Part shown: one piece after another, positions 4,966 to 6,927 of the stretch
Layout: each line of letters opens with the position of its first letter
How positions within the stretch are numbered: position 1 is the stretch's first letter
Origin: Pseudomonadota bacterium
GTDB taxonomy: Bacteria; Pseudomonadota; Gammaproteobacteria; JAKAQQ01
Length of the DNA stretch: 6,927 nt
Assembly (NCBI GenBank): GCA_021819635.1
Contig: JAKAQQ010000039.1
Span: forward strand, 1-6,927
Direction of reading: 5' to 3'
Translations under genes and position numbers: made by a program
Notes under the pieces: model-generated
Told to the model about the DNA's origin: nothing
What the model saw: the letters and a program-made list of their open reading frames with translations, nothing else
Database searches by the model: none

Positions 4966-6927
4966 ATGTCCACCCACCCGGCCGCCCAATCTCTCCTCTG
5001 GGTCAAGGCCGAACTCGAGAAGAATCTCGACAGGGCCGAGAAGGCTTGGCACGGGTACGTCGAAGGCGACCGTGGCGAGGCGGCCTTGGCCGAGACCCTC
5101 GCCCTCATGCGCGAGGTGCGCGGGGTCCTTCAAACGATCGAGCTCGACGGGGGGGCGCTTCTTGCCCACGAAGTGGAGCGGACGCTTGCGGCGATCGAGA
5201 GCGGGCGCCGCGAGGCGCAGGGCGAAACCCTCGCGGTCCTGACGCGGGCGATTCTCCAGCTCCCCCTCTACCTCGAAAGGGTCGTGGGGACCATGCACGA
5301 CAATCCCCACGTCCTCTTGCCGCTTCTCAACGACCTGAGAGCCGAGGCCGGCGAACCGGCCCTCGACGAGCCGGGTCTGAAGACGGCTCTCCACATGCTC
5401 CGCCGCGCCCACGCGGGGCGTGCCTCGCACAGCGACTTCGCAACCTTGGCCCGCACCCTCCGTCCCCGCTACCAGTCCCATCTTCTCGGCGTCTACGAGC
5501 GCTCCGTGGACGCTTCCGCGCTCGCCGCCATGATGGAGATCTGCGCCCAGATCGAGGGGGCGGTGACGGAGACCGCCTCCTTTGAACTCTGGTGGGCCGC
5601 CAGCGCCTTCCTTGAGGCCCTGCGCGACGCGGGCCTCCCCCTGAGCACCGAGCGCAAGCAACTTCTCGGCCGTCTCGACGGGGTCCTCAAGCGCCTGGCC
5701 GGGGGGGGTGGGGCGGCGGGCCCCGACGAACACCGTCTTCGCGACACGCTTCTGGCCCAAGTCCGCGAGGCGACGAGCGCGGGTCCGCGGGTGCGGGCGG
5801 TCCAGGAGACCTACCGCGATCGGGACCGTGACGAAGGCTGGTCGGCGAGCACGGCCGACCTCTCCTCCCCGTCCTACGCCGCCCTGCGCACCGTCGGCGG
5901 AGCGGTCCACGACGACCTCCGTTTCGTCAAGACCCAGCTCGATATCTACCAGCGTCAGAAACCCGAGGAACGCCGCGCGGAGGATCTCGCCCCGCTCGTC
6001 TCGGTCCTGCGCAAGTCCGCTTCGACGCTCTCCGTCCTCGGGTTGACCGCCCTTCACGACGACCTCAAAGCACAGGCCGAGGCCCTGGAGCAGGCGACCC
6101 GGACGGCGCTCCCGAACGACGCGCTCTTCGAGGTTGCCGCCACCCTGCTCAAAGTCGAGGACGGGCTCGACGAGGAGATCGAGAGGCTGACGCACGCCCG
6201 TGCCCTCCGCGAGGCGGGGGTGGCGGAACCCGACGTCCTGCTTTCGCAGGCCCGGGCGGCGGCCATCCGCGAGGTCCTGGTGAATCTGGCGCGCGTGCGC
6301 AACGAACTCTCCGCCTCCTCCGCGCAGAGCGGGACGCTGCCGGCTTCCCTGAGCGCGCATCTCAACGCCTCGGTTTCCGTCCTCCGTTTGCTGGACTATG
6401 GGAAAGCGGCCGCCTTGATTGAGCGACTGCGCCGCATCGTCGAGCCGGGCCTCTGGCGGCAAATCGCGGCCCTCCCCCAGGGCGCCCAGCTTTTTGCCCG
6501 CCTCGCCGACGCGTTCGTGAGCGTCGAGTACTGGCTCGAGACCGTTCGCCAGCAGCGGCCCGGGGCCGAGAACCTTCTGGAGAACGCCGAAGCCTGCCTT
6601 CTTCCTCTCGAGGCGGCGTACGCCAAGATCCGGCACGAGGCGGAATCGGCGCGTCCTTCGGAGGAGGGCGTGGCCCCGCCCGCTTCCCCTGCCGAGTCCG
6701 CCGTGCCCGCTTCGCCTGCCGCGTCTGCATCGCCGGCTGAGTCGGCGTCGCCCGCTCCGTCCGCGCCACTCGCGGCAAGCCCGCCGACCGCGGTCGAAGA
6801 CACGCCGGCCCCGCGACCGGCCAAGCCGGAGCCGCCCATAGCGACAGCTTCTCGGCCCACCTGGTCTGCAGCCTTGCCGCCACCGCCGATGGCCTTCTCT
6901 GGGCGGCCTCCGTCCAAGCCCGGACCG
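4966..6927 (+). CDS. chpA: ChpA/PilL-type hybrid chemotaxis kinase, N-terminal part (cut by window edge)
   Basis: The frame from ATG 4966 is open for 654 codons to the edge. ChpA is the very large CheA-like histidine kinase of the Chp pathway (about 2,470 residues in P. aeruginosa), with several phosphotransfer domains, a kinase core, a CheW domain and a receiver. The part seen matches the N-terminal FimL-like region: LLWVKAELEKNLDRA (10-24), GGALLAHEVERTL (62-74), ILQLPLYLERV (96-106), LLPLLNDLRAEAG (117-129), and a second helical block with VGGAVHDDLRFVKTQLDIY (310-328). No HxxKG-type phosphotransfer His is seen, so those domains must lie to the right. A Gly loop (246-249) is encoded by a run of eight G (5701-5708). 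From about residue 565 to the edge the protein is an Ala/Pro/Ser-rich linker. It follows pilJ by 19 bases. The call is firm from order and N-terminal match; the rest of the domain architecture is inferred. Confidence 0.92.
   Translation, partial: MSTHPAAQSLLWVKAELEKNLDRAEKAWHGYVEGDRGEAALAETLALMREVRGVLQTIELDGGALLAHEVERTLAAIESGRREAQGETLAVLTRAILQLPLYLERVVGTMHDNPHVLLPLLNDLRAEAGEPALDEPGLKTALHMLRRAHAGRASHSDFATLARTLRPRYQSHLLGVYERSVDASALAAMMEICAQIEGAVTETASFELWWAASAFLEALRDAGLPLSTERKQLLGRLDGVLKRLAGGGGAAGPDEHRLRDTLLAQVREATSAGPRVRAVQETYRDRDRDEGWSASTADLSSPSYAALRTVGGAVHDDLRFVKTQLDIYQRQKPEERRAEDLAPLVSVLRKSASTLSVLGLTALHDDLKAQAEALEQATRTALPNDALFEVAATLLKVEDGLDEEIERLTHARALREAGVAEPDVLLSQARAAAIREVLVNLARVRNELSASSAQSGTLPASLSAHLNASVSVLRLLDYGKAAALIERLRRIVEPGLWRQIAALPQGAQLFARLADAFVSVEYWLETVRQQRPGAENLLENAEACLLPLEAAYAKIRHEAESARPSEEGVAPPASPAESAVPASPAASASPAESASPAPSAPLAASPPTAVEDTPAPRPAKPEPPIATASRPTWSAALPPPPMAFSGRPPSKPGP
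6679..6765 (+). repeat. Degenerate Pro-Ala-Ser tandem repeat in the chpA linker
   Basis: Two adjacent 27-base units, 6679-6705 (PASPAESAV) and 6706-6732 (PASPAASAS), agree at 21 of 27 bases, followed by partial copies PAESAS and PAPSA. It codes for a flexible linker between the FimL-like part and the expected phosphotransfer domains. Confidence 0.55.

Noticed and set aside
4915..6636. A 573-codon open frame on the minus strand opposite chpA
   Set aside because: It mirrors chpA codon structure in a GC-rich genome, has Gly/Arg-rich composition and no recognisable domain, whereas the plus frame matches ChpA motifs throughout.
1..6927. Search for a new defence, mobile or otherwise undescribed system
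   Set aside because: Every sizeable stretch is explained by tonB, gshB and the Pil-Chp genes; no transposase, integrase, tRNA, phage or repeat-array signal is visible.

Overview
This is a GC-rich (roughly 65-70 % by eye) bacterial window that holds one conserved chromosomal neighbourhood: tonB-like gene and gshB on the minus strand, and a divergent pilG-pilH-pilI-pilJ-chpA run on the plus strand. A tonB-gshB pair back to back with the Pil-Chp twitching/chemosensory operon is the arrangement I recall from Pseudomonas aeruginosa and related Gammaproteobacteria. I therefore infer a high-GC gammaproteobacterium or close relative; the genus cannot be read from the sequence.

Minus strand, 1-1270: gshB (glutathione synthetase) starts with ATG at 1270 and ends at 296. 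Five bases later a TonB-type energy transducer begins at a GTG and runs off the left edge of the window, so only its first 96 residues are visible (membrane anchor plus the start of the periplasmic part). Between the divergent gshB and pilG starts lie 95 bases, locally less GC-rich, which must carry both promoters unless transcription reads through.

Plus strand, 1366-6927: the Chp system is a modified chemotaxis pathway that controls type IV pilus extension and retraction and, in several species, cAMP. PilJ is the membrane receptor, PilI the CheW-like coupling protein, ChpA the CheA-like kinase, and PilG and PilH the two single-domain CheY-like response regulators. Genes are tightly packed (pilG-pilH 25 bases, pilH-pilI overlapping by 11, pilI-pilJ 78 bases, pilJ-chpA 19 bases), which indicates one operon. 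No pilK methyltransferase gene sits between pilJ and chpA. chpA is cut by the right edge after 654 codons: the FimL-like N-terminal region and an Ala/Pro/Ser-rich linker are present, but the phosphotransfer, kinase, CheW and receiver domains lie outside.

I see no RNA gene, mobile element, CRISPR array or foreign island, and no wholly new system. The points most worth a second look are a Tyr where the functionally essential transmembrane His of TonB is expected, an extended acidic/proline-rich PilJ tail, the missing pilK, G8 runs inside chpA and gshB, and a very stable coding-region hairpin at the PilJ signalling tip.
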